DNA of 11,462 bases from Thermoleophilia bacterium (GCA_016463385.1 JAEMRL010000031.1:1-11462); one strand, 5' to 3'; shown: positions 1 to 7,370, counted from the stretch's first letter. Notes: a model not told the origin generated them from the sequence alone. Program-made: numbers and translations.

Positions 1-169
1 TGGCGCAGCTCGCCGAGGATGCCTACGACCAGTCCTCGAAGGACGCGGTGGCCGTAGTCGCGAAGGAGGAGGACCTTGACGCGGGACGCCTCGGGCGCTG
101 GCTCGCGTTCCTGGAGGCGAACGGCGATCGGCCGGCGCTCGCGTCGTGGCGGGCCGTGGCCCGCGGGGG
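1..169 (+). other. Coding-like stretch at left edge, gene end unresolved
   Basis: The plus-strand frame starting at base 3 looks like genuine protein sequence. Its first codon positions are G-rich, its second positions are mixed, about nine in ten third positions are G or C, and the translation is balanced (for example LGRWLAFLEANGDRPALASW). It contains no stop near base 170, where the convergent PKD gene ends, and stays open antisense to that gene until about 1136. A normal gene end is therefore missing. It could be the tail of a gene broken by a frameshift or rearrangement, or a chance pattern. The minus strand of this stretch has no ATG, GTG or TTG start. I do not recognise the protein. 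Confidence 0.25.
149..164 (-). terminator. GC-rich hairpin after the PKD gene
   Basis: GCGGGCC and GGCCCGC form a perfect inverted repeat (six stable pairs around a CGTG loop) that begins five bases past the TAG stop of the PKD-domain gene. There is no T-tract, as is common for proposed hairpin terminators in GC-rich actinobacteria. Placement is the main argument. Confidence 0.3.
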
Positions 170-1507
170 CTACGTGCGGATGGTGACCGCGGTGCGGGTG
201 ACGGCGCGGTTGCCGGAGGTGTCGGTGGCGGTGAGCACCACGCGGGCCTTCAGGGCGCGGCGGGCGGCCGACGTCCGGGCCTTCTTCGACATCGTCACCG
301 GGACGGTGACGCGGACGCCGCCCTGCAGGCGGGCCCGGCCGGAGCCGAGCAGGCGGCCGGCGAGGGCGCCCTTCGTGCCGCGGATCTGGATCCCGACGAT
401 GCAGACCTGCTCGGATGCCGGGCAGGCGATGCGGACGGGGACGCGGCCGGCGGCCGAGATCCGGAGGGCGCGGGCCAGCGGGCGCAGCCGCGGGCCGAGC
501 GAGTCGATGGTAGCGGGCGGGGTCGCGGCGACCTGGACGCGCAGGGTGGACTGGTCGGTGGCGCCGTCGCCGTCGGTGACCCGCAGGCCGACCGTTGCCG
601 GGCCGATCGCCGTGAAGGTCGTGGTGACGCGCGGCACGGCGGCCGTGCTGGTCTCGAACGTGCCGTCGCCGTTCAGGTCCCACTCGTACTTCGCGATGGT
701 GCCGTCGTCGCTGGAGCGCGAGCCGTCGAGGACGGTGGGCTGGTTGACGACCGGGACCGGGGGCTGGGTCGTGATCAGGGCCGTCGGGGCGCGGTGGACG
801 CGCACCGTGACCGTCGCGGTGCTCTTGGCGCCGAGCGTGTCGGTGGCGCGCAGGCTGACCTTGTGCGGGCCGGTGGTGCCGAACGAGGTGCTCTGCTGCG
901 GCCCGGTGCGCTCGAACGTGCCGTCGCCGTCCATGTCCCACTCGAGCGAAGCGATGCCCTCGTCGTCGGTGGAGGCGGAGGTGAACGAGAGGCCCTCGCC
1001 GACCACGGCGACCTTCTTCGAGGTGATCCGGGCGGCCGGGGCGCGGTGCGCCTTCAGCAGCAGCGTGTCGGTGGCCTTCGCGCCGTCGTTGTCGGTGACG
1101 CGGAGCTTGATCGTGAGGTTGCCGGGGCTCGAGTAGCGCCGGCTGGTGGTGGCGCCGGCGGTCGTCTTCTCGAACGTGCCGTCGCCGTCGAGGTCCCACT
1201 CGTACTTGGTGATGGTCCCGTCGTCGTCGGCCGAGCCGGCGGCGGAGTAGGAGACCAGGGTGCCGAGCTGGAGCGCGGTCGCCACGGGCCTGCCGGGGGA
1301 GATGTCGCCGATGATCGGCGTCGGGACGACGACCGGGTTGGGGGTGCCGGTGAGCGCCGCCGAGGGCGGCTCGTTCGGCGGGATGCCGGTGCCCCCGCCG
1401 ACCGGGATGGCGGCGGCCGGGCCTGCGGTGGCGGCGACCGCGCCGGCGATCGCCAGGGCGGCGGCGAGGCGGCGGGAGGTGCGCGTGGTGTGGGAGATGC
1501 GGGCCAT
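170..1507 (-). CDS. Secreted protein with three PKD domains
   Basis: This is probably an exported or cell-surface protein of unknown ligand (445 aa). A basic N-terminus and hydrophobic stretch (residues about 10-33, ending AAA|IP) form a signal peptide. Three Ig-like PKD domains follow at about 47-153, 156-236 and 239-326. Each carries a WD-D-GDGTFE strand motif (at about 104, 190 and 277), and two carry the VTD-DGA signature. Residues about 340-445 form a separate beta-rich domain with two cysteines (C362, C369). It resembles the C-terminal domain common in secreted Solirubrobacterales proteins (recalled, not searched). The start at 1507 was chosen over the upstream ATG at 1546 because AAGGAG lies six bases before it and it places the signal peptide at the N-terminus. 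PKD domains usually mediate adhesion or protein-carbohydrate contact; no catalytic domain is seen. The gene lies 91 bp downstream of the cyclase gene on the same strand, so co-transcription is possible. Confidence 0.88.
   Translation of the reverse strand: MARISHTTRTSRRLAAALAIAGAVAATAGPAAAIPVGGGTGIPPNEPPSAALTGTPNPVVVPTPIIGDISPGRPVATALQLGTLVSYSAAGSADDDGTITKYEWDLDGDGTFEKTTAGATTSRRYSSPGNLTIKLRVTDNDGAKATDTLLLKAHRAPAARITSKKVAVVGEGLSFTSASTDDEGIASLEWDMDGDGTFERTGPQQSTSFGTTGPHKVSLRATDTLGAKSTATVTVRVHRAPTALITTQPPVPVVNQPTVLDGSRSSDDGTIAKYEWDLNGDGTFETSTAAVPRVTTTFTAIGPATVGLRVTDGDGATDQSTLRVQVAATPPATIDSLGPRLRPLARALRISAAGRVPVRIACPASEQVCIVGIQIRGTKGALAGRLLGSGRARLQGGVRVTVPVTMSKKARTSAARRALKARVVLTATDTSGNRAVTRTAVTIRT
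654..1202 (-). repeat. Three DNA copies of the PKD core, exact 258-bp period
   Basis: A 33-base segment encoding the WD-(L/M)-(D/N)-GDGTFE core recurs at 654-686, 912-944 and 1170-1202, spaced exactly 258 bp (86 codons). The common part on the plus strand is TCGAACGTGCCGTCGCCGT followed by GTCCCACTCG. The copies arise from tandem duplication of the PKD domain within the gene and could support recombination that changes domain number. Confidence 0.7.
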
Positions 1508-1513
1508 GGTGGG

Positions 1514-1519
1514 CTCCTT
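1514..1519 (-). promoter_or_regulatory. Ribosome binding site of the PKD gene
   Basis: AAGGAG on the minus strand lies six bases before the ATG at 1507. No comparable site precedes the ATG at 1546, so this decides the start. Confidence 0.7.
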
Positions 1520-1594
1520 GCGAGGGGTGGGGATGACCATGGGCACACACTCGCCCCACTCCCCCCGCGGTTCCGTTCACCACGCGACGGCCGG

Positions 1595-1614
1595 TGTGTC
1601 ACGCCCGCGACACA
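1595..1614. other. Inverted repeat over the cyclase stop codon
   Basis: TGTGTC-N8-GACACA has perfect six-base arms. It spans the TGA stop of the cyclase gene and lies about 90 bp upstream of the PKD gene start. It could be a weak terminator hairpin for the cyclase transcript or a protein binding site ahead of the PKD gene. Its 20-bp span and N8 centre do not fit the classical Crp site. Confidence 0.35.
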
Positions 1615-3371
1615 GGCTCCCCGGCTCCGAGGGTCCACACCGCCGCGGGCACCTGGCGGCCGCGCACGTCGAGGGCGCCGACCGCCTCGAGATCGGCCAC
1701 CGGCCCGGTGAGCGCCGCCCGCGTGGAGTCGGCGATCAGCACCATCGCCGGCGTCTCCTTGGTGAGCGACTGCAGGCGCGAGGCGATGTTGGTGGTGTCG
1801 CCCACCGCGGCGTACTCCATCCGCCGCTCCGAGCCGACGTTCCCCGACATCACCGGTCCGCTGGCCACGCCGATCCCCATGCGGAAGCCCTCACCGGCCA
1901 CCCTGCCGGCGCACCACCCGTTGAAGCGCGGCAGGCGGACGTCGCGCATCTCGCGGGCGGCGGCGACGGCCCGGTCGGCGTGGTCCTCCTGCTCGAGAGG
2001 CGCACCGAACAGCGCCATGATGCCGTCGCCCATGTAGGAGACGATCGTGCCGCCGTGATCGAGGATGGCGTCGCTCATCTCGCCGAGGTAGCGGTTGAGC
2101 ATCTCGATCACCGTCTCGGGGGGCATGCGCTCGGCGGCGGCCGTGAAGCCTCGCAGGTCGGCGAACATCACCGTGCAGTAGATCCGGCGCCCGCCGAGGC
2201 GCTGGTCGTCGCCGACGCGGTCCATCACCTGGCCGACCACCTCGGCGGGCACGAAGCGCTCGAACTCGGCGCGCAGGCGCCGGCGCTGGCGGTCGACGCC
2301 GGCATAGCCGACGCCGACGCCCCCCGCGGTCGCCAGGCCGAGGGCGAGCAGCGGCGCCGTCACCGCGACGACGGTGCCGCCCGAGAAGGCGATCTGGGCG
2401 CCCACCAGGAAGAGGGCGCCGACGACGCTCGCGACGGCGATCGCCGTCCACGCCCCGCCGCGCAGGCTCGCCGCCGCGCCGGCTCCGGCGAGGACGAGGA
2501 TCAGGAGGACGTCGAGCCAGCCGGGCGCGTCCGACAGGGGCTCGCCGGCGAGGAAGGTCGCGATCGCGTTGGCGTTGATCTCGGGACCGGCCATCGGCGC
2601 CCCGCCGAAGGGCGTCGGGTGGGTGTCGCCGAGCGAGTCGCCGGTCAGCCCGACCACGACGACCCTGCCGCGGACGGCCTCCGCGCCGGGCGACTCCGCG
2701 AAGCCGTCGGCGGCGACGTCGGCGTAGGGGATCGTCGGGATCGTGCCCGGCCCGCCGGCGTAGTCGATCAGGGCGCTCCGGTCCGTCCCGGCCCCCTCCA
2801 CGGGGGTGCCGCGGAAGCGCCCTGCCGCGACCGCGGAGAAGGAGGCGAGGCCCTCGACGCCGAGCGGCACCCGGCGGAACACGTTGTCGGGCGTGTCGGG
2901 GAAGGCGACGTGGCCCATCGCGATGTCGCCGGCCTCGAGATCCTCGTCGAGGAAGATCACGTCGGGCCCGTTGGTGCGGTCGTACCGGCTGGTGGCGAGC
3001 ACCACCCGCGGCGCGGCGGCGAGTGCCCGGTAGATCCGCTGGTCGCCCTCGCCGGTCGGCGTCGTGAGCTGGATGTCGTAGGCGATCACGGCGGCGCCGG
3101 CGGCCGTGAGGTTGTCGAGGACGGTGGCCTGGAGGCCGCGCGGGAACGGCCAGCGGCTATCCAGGGCGGCCTGGGTGTCCTCGTCGATGCCGACCACGAC
3201 CACGTCCGGCGGGGGGGTCCGGTCGCCGCGCACCTGGAAGCGCTGGTCCACCGAGACGCGCTCCACCCGTTCGAGCGTGCCCGCACCCCAGGCGGCGAGC
3301 CCGATCAGGGCCGCCGCGACGCCCACCGCACCCAGCAGGACTCCCCGGGTGCGTTGACGGGAGGTGCGCAC
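1599..3371 (-). CDS. CHASE2-domain class III adenylate/guanylate cyclase
   Basis: This is a membrane receptor cyclase (590 aa) that would make cAMP or cGMP from ATP or GTP in the cytoplasm. One transmembrane helix (about 11-29) leads to an extracytoplasmic CHASE2 sensor (about 35-275) and three further helices (about 285-357). A short linker with an ERFVP motif and the class III catalytic domain (about 393-580) follow. Both metal aspartates (D405 in FADLRGFT, D449 in YMGDG) and the transition-state pair (N528, R532 in TTNIASR) are present. The base-selecting residues are not canonical: the usual Lys four residues before D449 is S445, and the usual Thr/Asp seven before N528 is A521. Substrate is therefore uncertain. 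The start is GTG with no clear ribosome binding site. The gene diverges from the NHL gene, and a Crp-family regulator lies about 2.4 kb away. Confidence 0.9.
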   Translation of the reverse strand: MRTSRQRTRGVLLGAVGVAAALIGLAAWGAGTLERVERVSVDQRFQVRGDRTPPPDVVVVGIDEDTQAALDSRWPFPRGLQATVLDNLTAAGAAVIAYDIQLTTPTGEGDQRIYRALAAAPRVVLATSRYDRTNGPDVIFLDEDLEAGDIAMGHVAFPDTPDNVFRRVPLGVEGLASFSAVAAGRFRGTPVEGAGTDRSALIDYAGGPGTIPTIPYADVAADGFAESPGAEAVRGRVVVVGLTGDSLGDTHPTPFGGAPMAGPEINANAIATFLAGEPLSDAPGWLDVLLILVLAGAGAAASLRGGAWTAIAVASVVGALFLVGAQIAFSGGTVVAVTAPLLALGLATAGGVGVGYAGVDRQRRRLRAEFERFVPAEVVGQVMDRVGDDQRLGGRRIYCTVMFADLRGFTAAAERMPPETVIEMLNRYLGEMSDAILDHGGTIVSYMGDGIMALFGAPLEQEDHADRAVAAAREMRDVRLPRFNGWCAGRVAGEGFRMGIGVASGPVMSGNVGSERRMEYAAVGDTTNIASRLQSLTKETPAMVLIADSTRAALTGPVADLEAVGALDVRGRQVPAAVWTLGAGEPVSRA

Positions 3372-3460
3372 GCGGCGACAGTAGCCGACGTCGCGGAGCG
3401 CACACGTGGCGCGTCACCCGCACGACAGACGCGCCGCCGCCCGCGCTCCACCCTCACGCC
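3372..3460. promoter_or_regulatory. Divergent promoter region, cyclase / NHL gene
   Basis: This 89-bp region must hold both promoters. No convincing -35/-10 pair or ribosome binding site is visible on either strand. Its main structure is a near-palindrome at 3406-3417, GTGGCGCGTCAC, symmetric except for one G/T pair. GTG/CAC arms recall Crp-type sites, but the spacing is two bases short of the classical N8 between them, so any assignment is guesswork. Confidence 0.3.
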
Positions 3461-5095
3461 ATGCCGATCCGCATCCGACACCTCACGCTCCCGGCCCTCG
3501 CCCTGGTCCTCGCGCTGCCCGCCGCGCATGCGGCCGAGGGGGTCGTCACGACGGTGGCGGGCACCGTCTCCGGCCTCGACGGCGACCTCGGCCCGGCCAC
3601 GGGCGCCCGCCTGAACGGCCCCGAGGGCACGGCGGCCGCCGCCGACGGCGGGCTGCTGATCGCCGACACCCAGAACGATCGCATCCGCCGCGTCCTGCCG
3701 AACGGCGTCATCTTCACGCTCTCCGGGAACGGCCAGGGCTTCTTCGGCGACGGCGGCCTGGCCGAGGACGCCGAGATGAACGCCCCCTCCGACGTCGCCG
3801 TGCTCGCCGACGGCAGCATCCTCATCGCCGACACCGGCAACGACCGGATCCGCCGGATCGGGCCGGGCAGCATCATCACCACGGTCGTGGGCTCGGCGCG
3901 GGGGCTCGGAGGCGACGGCGGCCCCGCCGGGGCGGCCCTGCTGAACCAGCCCCGCGGCATCACGCCCCTCGCCGACGGCGGCTACCTGATCGCCGACTCG
4001 GGCAACGGGCGCATCCGCGCCGTCTCCGCCGCGGGCGTCATCAGCACCGTCGCGGGCACGACCCCGGGCTTCGGCGGAGACGGCGGCCCGGCCACCGCGG
4101 CGCAGCTGAACGATCCGCGCTCGGTCGCGGTGATCCCCGGCGGGGGCCTGCTGATCGCCGATCTCGGCAACCGCCGCATCCGCCGCGTGGCGGCCGACGG
4201 CACGATCAGCACCGTCGCGGGCGGCGGCACCGGGCGCATCGACGACCACGGCGCGCTCGCGCTGCGGACGCGCCTCGGCGGAGCGGCCGACGTCGTCCCG
4301 CTGACCAACGGCGGCTTCCTGATGGCCGACACCCTCTCCGACCGCCTGCGACGCGTCACGCCGCTCGGAACGGTCGTGACCATCGCCGGCGAGAGGCGCG
4401 CGCTCGGCGGTGACGGCGGCGCGGCCTCGGGCACGTCGCTCGACGCGCCGACCTCCCTGACCCCGCTGGCCGACGGCGCGCTGCTGATCGGCGACACCGG
4501 CAACGCCCGGGTCCGCCGCCTCAGCGCGGTGGGCACGCTGCCGCCGCCGGAGGCGCTGAAGACGGTCGGCGTGAGCCCGTTCGGCGGCACCGTGACGGTG
4601 CGGCCCCGGACCACGACGGCGTTCATCGGCCTCCGGGAGGCGGACCTGGCCCCGAACCAGTCGGTGGTCGACGCGACCAAGGGGACGGTCGACCTCACCG
4701 TCCGCGCCCCCGACTCGGGCGCCGAGGCGACGGCCCGCGTCTCCGGCGGGAGGTTCGTCATGGTCCAGCCGATCGCCGACACCGCGATCGCCGACCTGCG
4801 GCTGAACGGCCCCCTCGTCTGCCGCGCGGCCGCCGGCCGCGCGAACGCGCACGCCGCGAAGAAGGCCCCCTCGCGGCGCGTGCGAATCAAGGTGCGCGGC
4901 CGCTACCGCACATCCGGGCGCTATGCGGTCGCCGTCGCCAACGGCACCGCGTGGACGATCACCGACCGCTGCGACCGCACCATCATCCGGGTGACCGAGG
5001 GAACGGTGACCGTGCGCGACCTGCGGCTCGGGAAGAACGTGCGGGTCCGCGCCGGACGGACCTACGTCGCACTCGCCCGGGCGCCCCGGGGCTGA
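3461..5095 (+). CDS. Secreted six-bladed NHL-repeat protein with FecR-like C-terminus
   Basis: This is an exported protein (544 aa). A signal peptide spans residues 1-24 (cleavage after AHA). Six consecutive repeats of about 55 residues follow, at about 28-82, 83-137, 138-192, 193-247, 248-303 and 304-358. Each has a (G)GDGGPA-like loop, an L-N-P-(R/S) turn and the NHL core LLIADTGNDRIRR. Six is the number needed to close a beta-propeller. Blades 5 and 6 are the most diverged; blade 5 has lost the GDGG loop. Residues 359-544 form a separate beta-rich part. Its end (about 479-540: GRYRTSGRYAVAVANGTAW, then RVTEGTVTVRDL and VRAGRTYVA) resembles FecR-type periplasmic domains. C454 and C504 could pair outside the cell. 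NHL propellers usually bind ligands or proteins; no enzymatic site is evident. The ATG at 3461 lacks a clear ribosome binding site. Confidence 0.85.
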   Translation: MPIRIRHLTLPALALVLALPAAHAAEGVVTTVAGTVSGLDGDLGPATGARLNGPEGTAAAADGGLLIADTQNDRIRRVLPNGVIFTLSGNGQGFFGDGGLAEDAEMNAPSDVAVLADGSILIADTGNDRIRRIGPGSIITTVVGSARGLGGDGGPAGAALLNQPRGITPLADGGYLIADSGNGRIRAVSAAGVISTVAGTTPGFGGDGGPATAAQLNDPRSVAVIPGGGLLIADLGNRRIRRVAADGTISTVAGGGTGRIDDHGALALRTRLGGAADVVPLTNGGFLMADTLSDRLRRVTPLGTVVTIAGERRALGGDGGAASGTSLDAPTSLTPLADGALLIGDTGNARVRRLSAVGTLPPPEALKTVGVSPFGGTVTVRPRTTTAFIGLREADLAPNQSVVDATKGTVDLTVRAPDSGAEATARVSGGRFVMVQPIADTAIADLRLNGPLVCRAAAGRANAHAAKKAPSRRVRIKVRGRYRTSGRYAVAVANGTAWTITDRCDRTIIRVTEGTVTVRDLRLGKNVRVRAGRTYVALARAPRG

Positions 5096-5123
5096 TCAGC
5101 GCCCGCGGCGCTCGAGCGCCGCG
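5091..5123. terminator. Twin palindromes at the convergent NHL/Crp junction
   Basis: GCTGATCAGC (5091-5100) is a perfect palindrome holding both stop codons, TGA on each strand, back to back. Three bases later, 5104-5123 is a perfect 20-bp palindrome (CGCGGCGC-TCGA-GCGCCGCG) made from the last codons of the Crp-family gene. As RNA it would fold into an eight-pair hairpin with a TCGA loop just past the NHL gene stop. It may terminate NHL transcription. There is no T-tract. Confidence 0.45.
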
Positions 5124-5749
5124 CGATCGAGCACGATCGTCCGGCCGCGCTCCAGGCGCACCGATCCACGCGACTCCTCCTCGCGCAGCACCCGGTTGAC
5201 CGTGGCGCGCGACGTGCCGGCGATGCTCGCGAGGTCCTCCTGCCTCAGGGGGATCACGGCCTCGGCCGCGCCGGGGGCGTAACTCTCGGCCAGCTCGCCG
5301 AGGCGGCGCAGCACACGCTTGTCCGCGGGGACGTAGAGGGCCTCCAGGAGGTGCCGCGACAGACGACGCATCCCCTCGGAGAGGATCGCGACGAGCACGT
5401 CGGTCACCGAGGGGTGCTGGGCGCGCAGCCGCTCGAAGTCGGGCCGGTGGATCGACCGGGTCTCCCCCGCCTGCAGCGCCTCCACGGTGGCGGTGCGCCG
5501 CGACTCGCCCCCGATCAGGGCGAGCTCGCCGAACATGTCCCCCGGCCCGAGGACGGCCAGGATCGCGACGTCGCCGACCGGCGTCTGCACCCGCACGGCG
5601 AAGCGACCCGAGACGATCAGGTGCAGCGTGTCGGCCGGGTCATCGACGTGGAAGACCACCTCGCCGCGGCGGAACACGCGGCGGCGGGCGATCGACAGCA
5701 ACTGGCGCACGTCGCCCTCCGGAACCCCCTCGAGGACCTGCCAGCGCAT
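5096..5749 (-). CDS. Crp/Fnr-family cyclic-nucleotide-binding transcription regulator
   Basis: This is a cytoplasmic DNA-binding regulator (217 aa). The N-terminal cNMP-binding barrel spans about 5-110, with GEVVFHVDDPADTLHLIVSG and the phosphate-binding cassette FGELALIGGESRRTA (E75, R85, T86 match E72, R82, S83 of E. coli Crp). This suggests it can bind cAMP or cGMP. A dimer helix (about 112-140) and winged helix-turn-helix follow. The recognition helix reads SRATVNRV: Arg180 of E. coli Crp is kept (R181), but Glu181 is replaced by Ala (A182), so the DNA site probably differs from TGTGA-N6-TCACA. No Fnr-type cysteine cluster is seen. The start at 5749 was chosen because GAGAGAGG lies about 8-10 bases upstream; the ATG at 5809 would add 20 Pro/Gly/Arg-rich residues before the barrel. 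Its stop abuts the stop of the convergent NHL gene. Confidence 0.88.
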   Translation of the reverse strand: MRWQVLEGVPEGDVRQLLSIARRRVFRRGEVVFHVDDPADTLHLIVSGRFAVRVQTPVGDVAILAVLGPGDMFGELALIGGESRRTATVEALQAGETRSIHRPDFERLRAQHPSVTDVLVAILSEGMRRLSRHLLEALYVPADKRVLRRLGELAESYAPGAAEAVIPLRQEDLASIAGTSRATVNRVLREEESRGSVRLERGRTIVLDRAALERRGR

Positions 5750-5833
5750 GAGGCCGCCTCTCTCGCTCCCCGGACACGGCCAGGGTAGTCGACGGGGTCC
5801 GACGGACATCCGGGCTTACTGGGACGTGTCCGT

Positions 5834-7348
5834 CTATCGCCCCTCAGGGGCGGCGGCGGGCGCGAGGGCCCGGCTGGGGGCCTCGAGCGGGCAGTGGGGA
5901 ACGGGCTCCGAGGCCCCTCGCGGGCCTGCGTCGTCGCGGATCATCAGGAAGGAGAGGACGCCGCCGAACGCGCAGAGCGCCGCGCTGATCCAGATCGCGA
6001 TCACGAAGCCGTCGGTGAAGAGGGCGGGGTCGCGGTAGTCCTCACCCGAGATCCCGGCCAGCGGCGGCAGGACGGCCACGGCGAGCAGGCCGCCGATGCG
6101 CGCGACGTCGTTGTTCACCCCGGAGGCGACGCCCGCGTGCTCGTCGCTGGCGGCCGCCAGCACGGTGGCCGTGAGCGGGGCGACGGTGAGCGACAGGCCG
6201 AGCGCGAACACGAGGACGGCCGGCAGCACATGGGTGGCGTAGGCCGCCCCATCGTCGATGCGCACCATCAGCGCGAGGCCGGCCGCCGCGAGAAGCGGCC
6301 CCGCCGTCATGGGCAGCCGCGGTCCGATGCGCTGGGAGAGCCGCCCGGCCCGGGCCGAGAGCAACAGCATCACGATGGTCATCGGCACGAGGGCGAGACC
6401 GGCCTCCAGAGCCGTGTAGCCGAGGACGTTCTGGAGCTGGATCGCCAGGAGGAAGATCGCCCCGCCGAGCGCCGCGTAGACGACGAACGTGACCAGGTTC
6501 GCCGCGGTGAACTGAGCCGACGCGAAGATCTCGAGCGGCAGCATCGGGTGGCTGCCCACGCGCTGCGAGACCACGAAGGCCACCAGCGCGAGCGTGCCGC
6601 CGATCAGGGTCGCGAGGATCACGGGGTCTTCCCAGCCGGTTCCCGGGCCCTCGATCAGGGCGTAGGTGACGCCCGCGAGCCCCACCGCCGCGAGCACCGC
6701 GCCGACCGGGTCGAGGCGGGCCTGGGCCGGGTCGCGGGTCTCGGGGACGTGCCGCAGGGCGACGACGATCACGGCGGCCGCGATCGGCAGGTTGAGCAGG
6801 AAGATCAGCCGCCACGAGACGGCATCGACCAGGTAGCCGCCGAGCAGCGGGCCGATCGCGATCGCGATGCCGCCGAGTCCCGACCATGCGCCGATCGCCG
6901 CGCCGCGGTCGTCGCGGTGGAACGAGGCCTGGATGATCGCGAGGCTGCCCGGCGTGAGCAGCGCGCCCCCGACGCCCTGGAGCGCGCGGGCGGCGATCAG
7001 CGCCTCGACGCTCGGGGCGATCGCGCACAGCAGCGAGGCGGCGGCGAACCAGACGACGCCGATCACGAAGACGCGGCGCCGGCCGAAGCGGTCGCCGAGC
7101 GAGCCGCCCAGCAGCAGCAGCCCCGCGAGGGTCAGCGTGTAGGCGTTGATCGTCCACTGCAGGCTGCTGAGACCGGCGTCGAAGTCGTCGCCGATCGCGG
7201 GCGTCGCGACGTTGATGGCGGTCGCGTCGATACCGACGACCCCCGACCCGAGGACGGTGGCGAACAGCACCCAGCGCCCGCGCGCCGACTTCAGGCGCAG
7301 GGGCTCCGGCGCGGACGGCCGGTGGGCTGCGGAGGAGGTCCCGTCCAT
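5834..7348 (-). CDS. MFS drug/metabolite exporter, DHA2 (EmrB/QacA) type
   Basis: This is an inner-membrane proton-driven exporter (504 aa), a usual length for the 14-helix DHA2 group. Visible MFS signatures are an acidic residue in helix 1 (D41 in GIDATAINVATPAI), WTINAYTL (65-72), motif A GGSLGDRFGRRR (81-92), motif B RALQGVGGALLTPGS (121-135) and antiporter motif C GLGGIAIAIGPLLGG (157-171). Motif C points to export rather than import. The substrate cannot be told from sequence. It lies 45 bp downstream of the MarR-PDZ gene on the same strand, the usual arrangement for a pump under a local MarR regulator, and is probably co-transcribed with it. The start is the ATG at 7348. A 9-bp repeat just upstream supplies a second, out-of-frame ATG at 7358, and no strong ribosome binding site is present. 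Confidence 0.92.
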   Translation of the reverse strand: MDGTSSAAHRPSAPEPLRLKSARGRWVLFATVLGSGVVGIDATAINVATPAIGDDFDAGLSSLQWTINAYTLTLAGLLLLGGSLGDRFGRRRVFVIGVVWFAAASLLCAIAPSVEALIAARALQGVGGALLTPGSLAIIQASFHRDDRGAAIGAWSGLGGIAIAIGPLLGGYLVDAVSWRLIFLLNLPIAAAVIVVALRHVPETRDPAQARLDPVGAVLAAVGLAGVTYALIEGPGTGWEDPVILATLIGGTLALVAFVVSQRVGSHPMLPLEIFASAQFTAANLVTFVVYAALGGAIFLLAIQLQNVLGYTALEAGLALVPMTIVMLLLSARAGRLSQRIGPRLPMTAGPLLAAAGLALMVRIDDGAAYATHVLPAVLVFALGLSLTVAPLTATVLAAASDEHAGVASGVNNDVARIGGLLAVAVLPPLAGISGEDYRDPALFTDGFVIAIWISAALCAFGGVLSFLMIRDDAGPRGASEPVPHCPLEAPSRALAPAAAPEGR

Positions 7349-7370
7349 CGCCGTCCATCATCACGAAGGC

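Noticed and set aside
1595..1614. TGTGTC-N8-GACACA as a Crp site
   Set aside because: The classical site is TGTGA-N6-TCACA (16 bp). This repeat is 20 bp with different inner bases, so it is kept only as an unexplained inverted repeat.
1260..3614. Plus-strand open frame of 784 codons opposite the cyclase
   Set aside because: It spans the promoter regions and two genes, with a charged low-complexity translation and no domain.
3305..4852. Long minus-strand open frame of 515 codons opposite the NHL gene
   Set aside because: Its composition is Arg/Ala/Gly/Asp-rich without hydrophobic cores or known motifs, while the plus strand has a signal peptide and six clear repeats. It is a shadow frame caused by high GC.
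5797..5807. GTCCG-A-CGGAC palindrome upstream of the Crp-family gene as an autoregulatory site
   Set aside because: Five-base arms are expected by chance in DNA this GC-rich, and no promoter boxes align with it.
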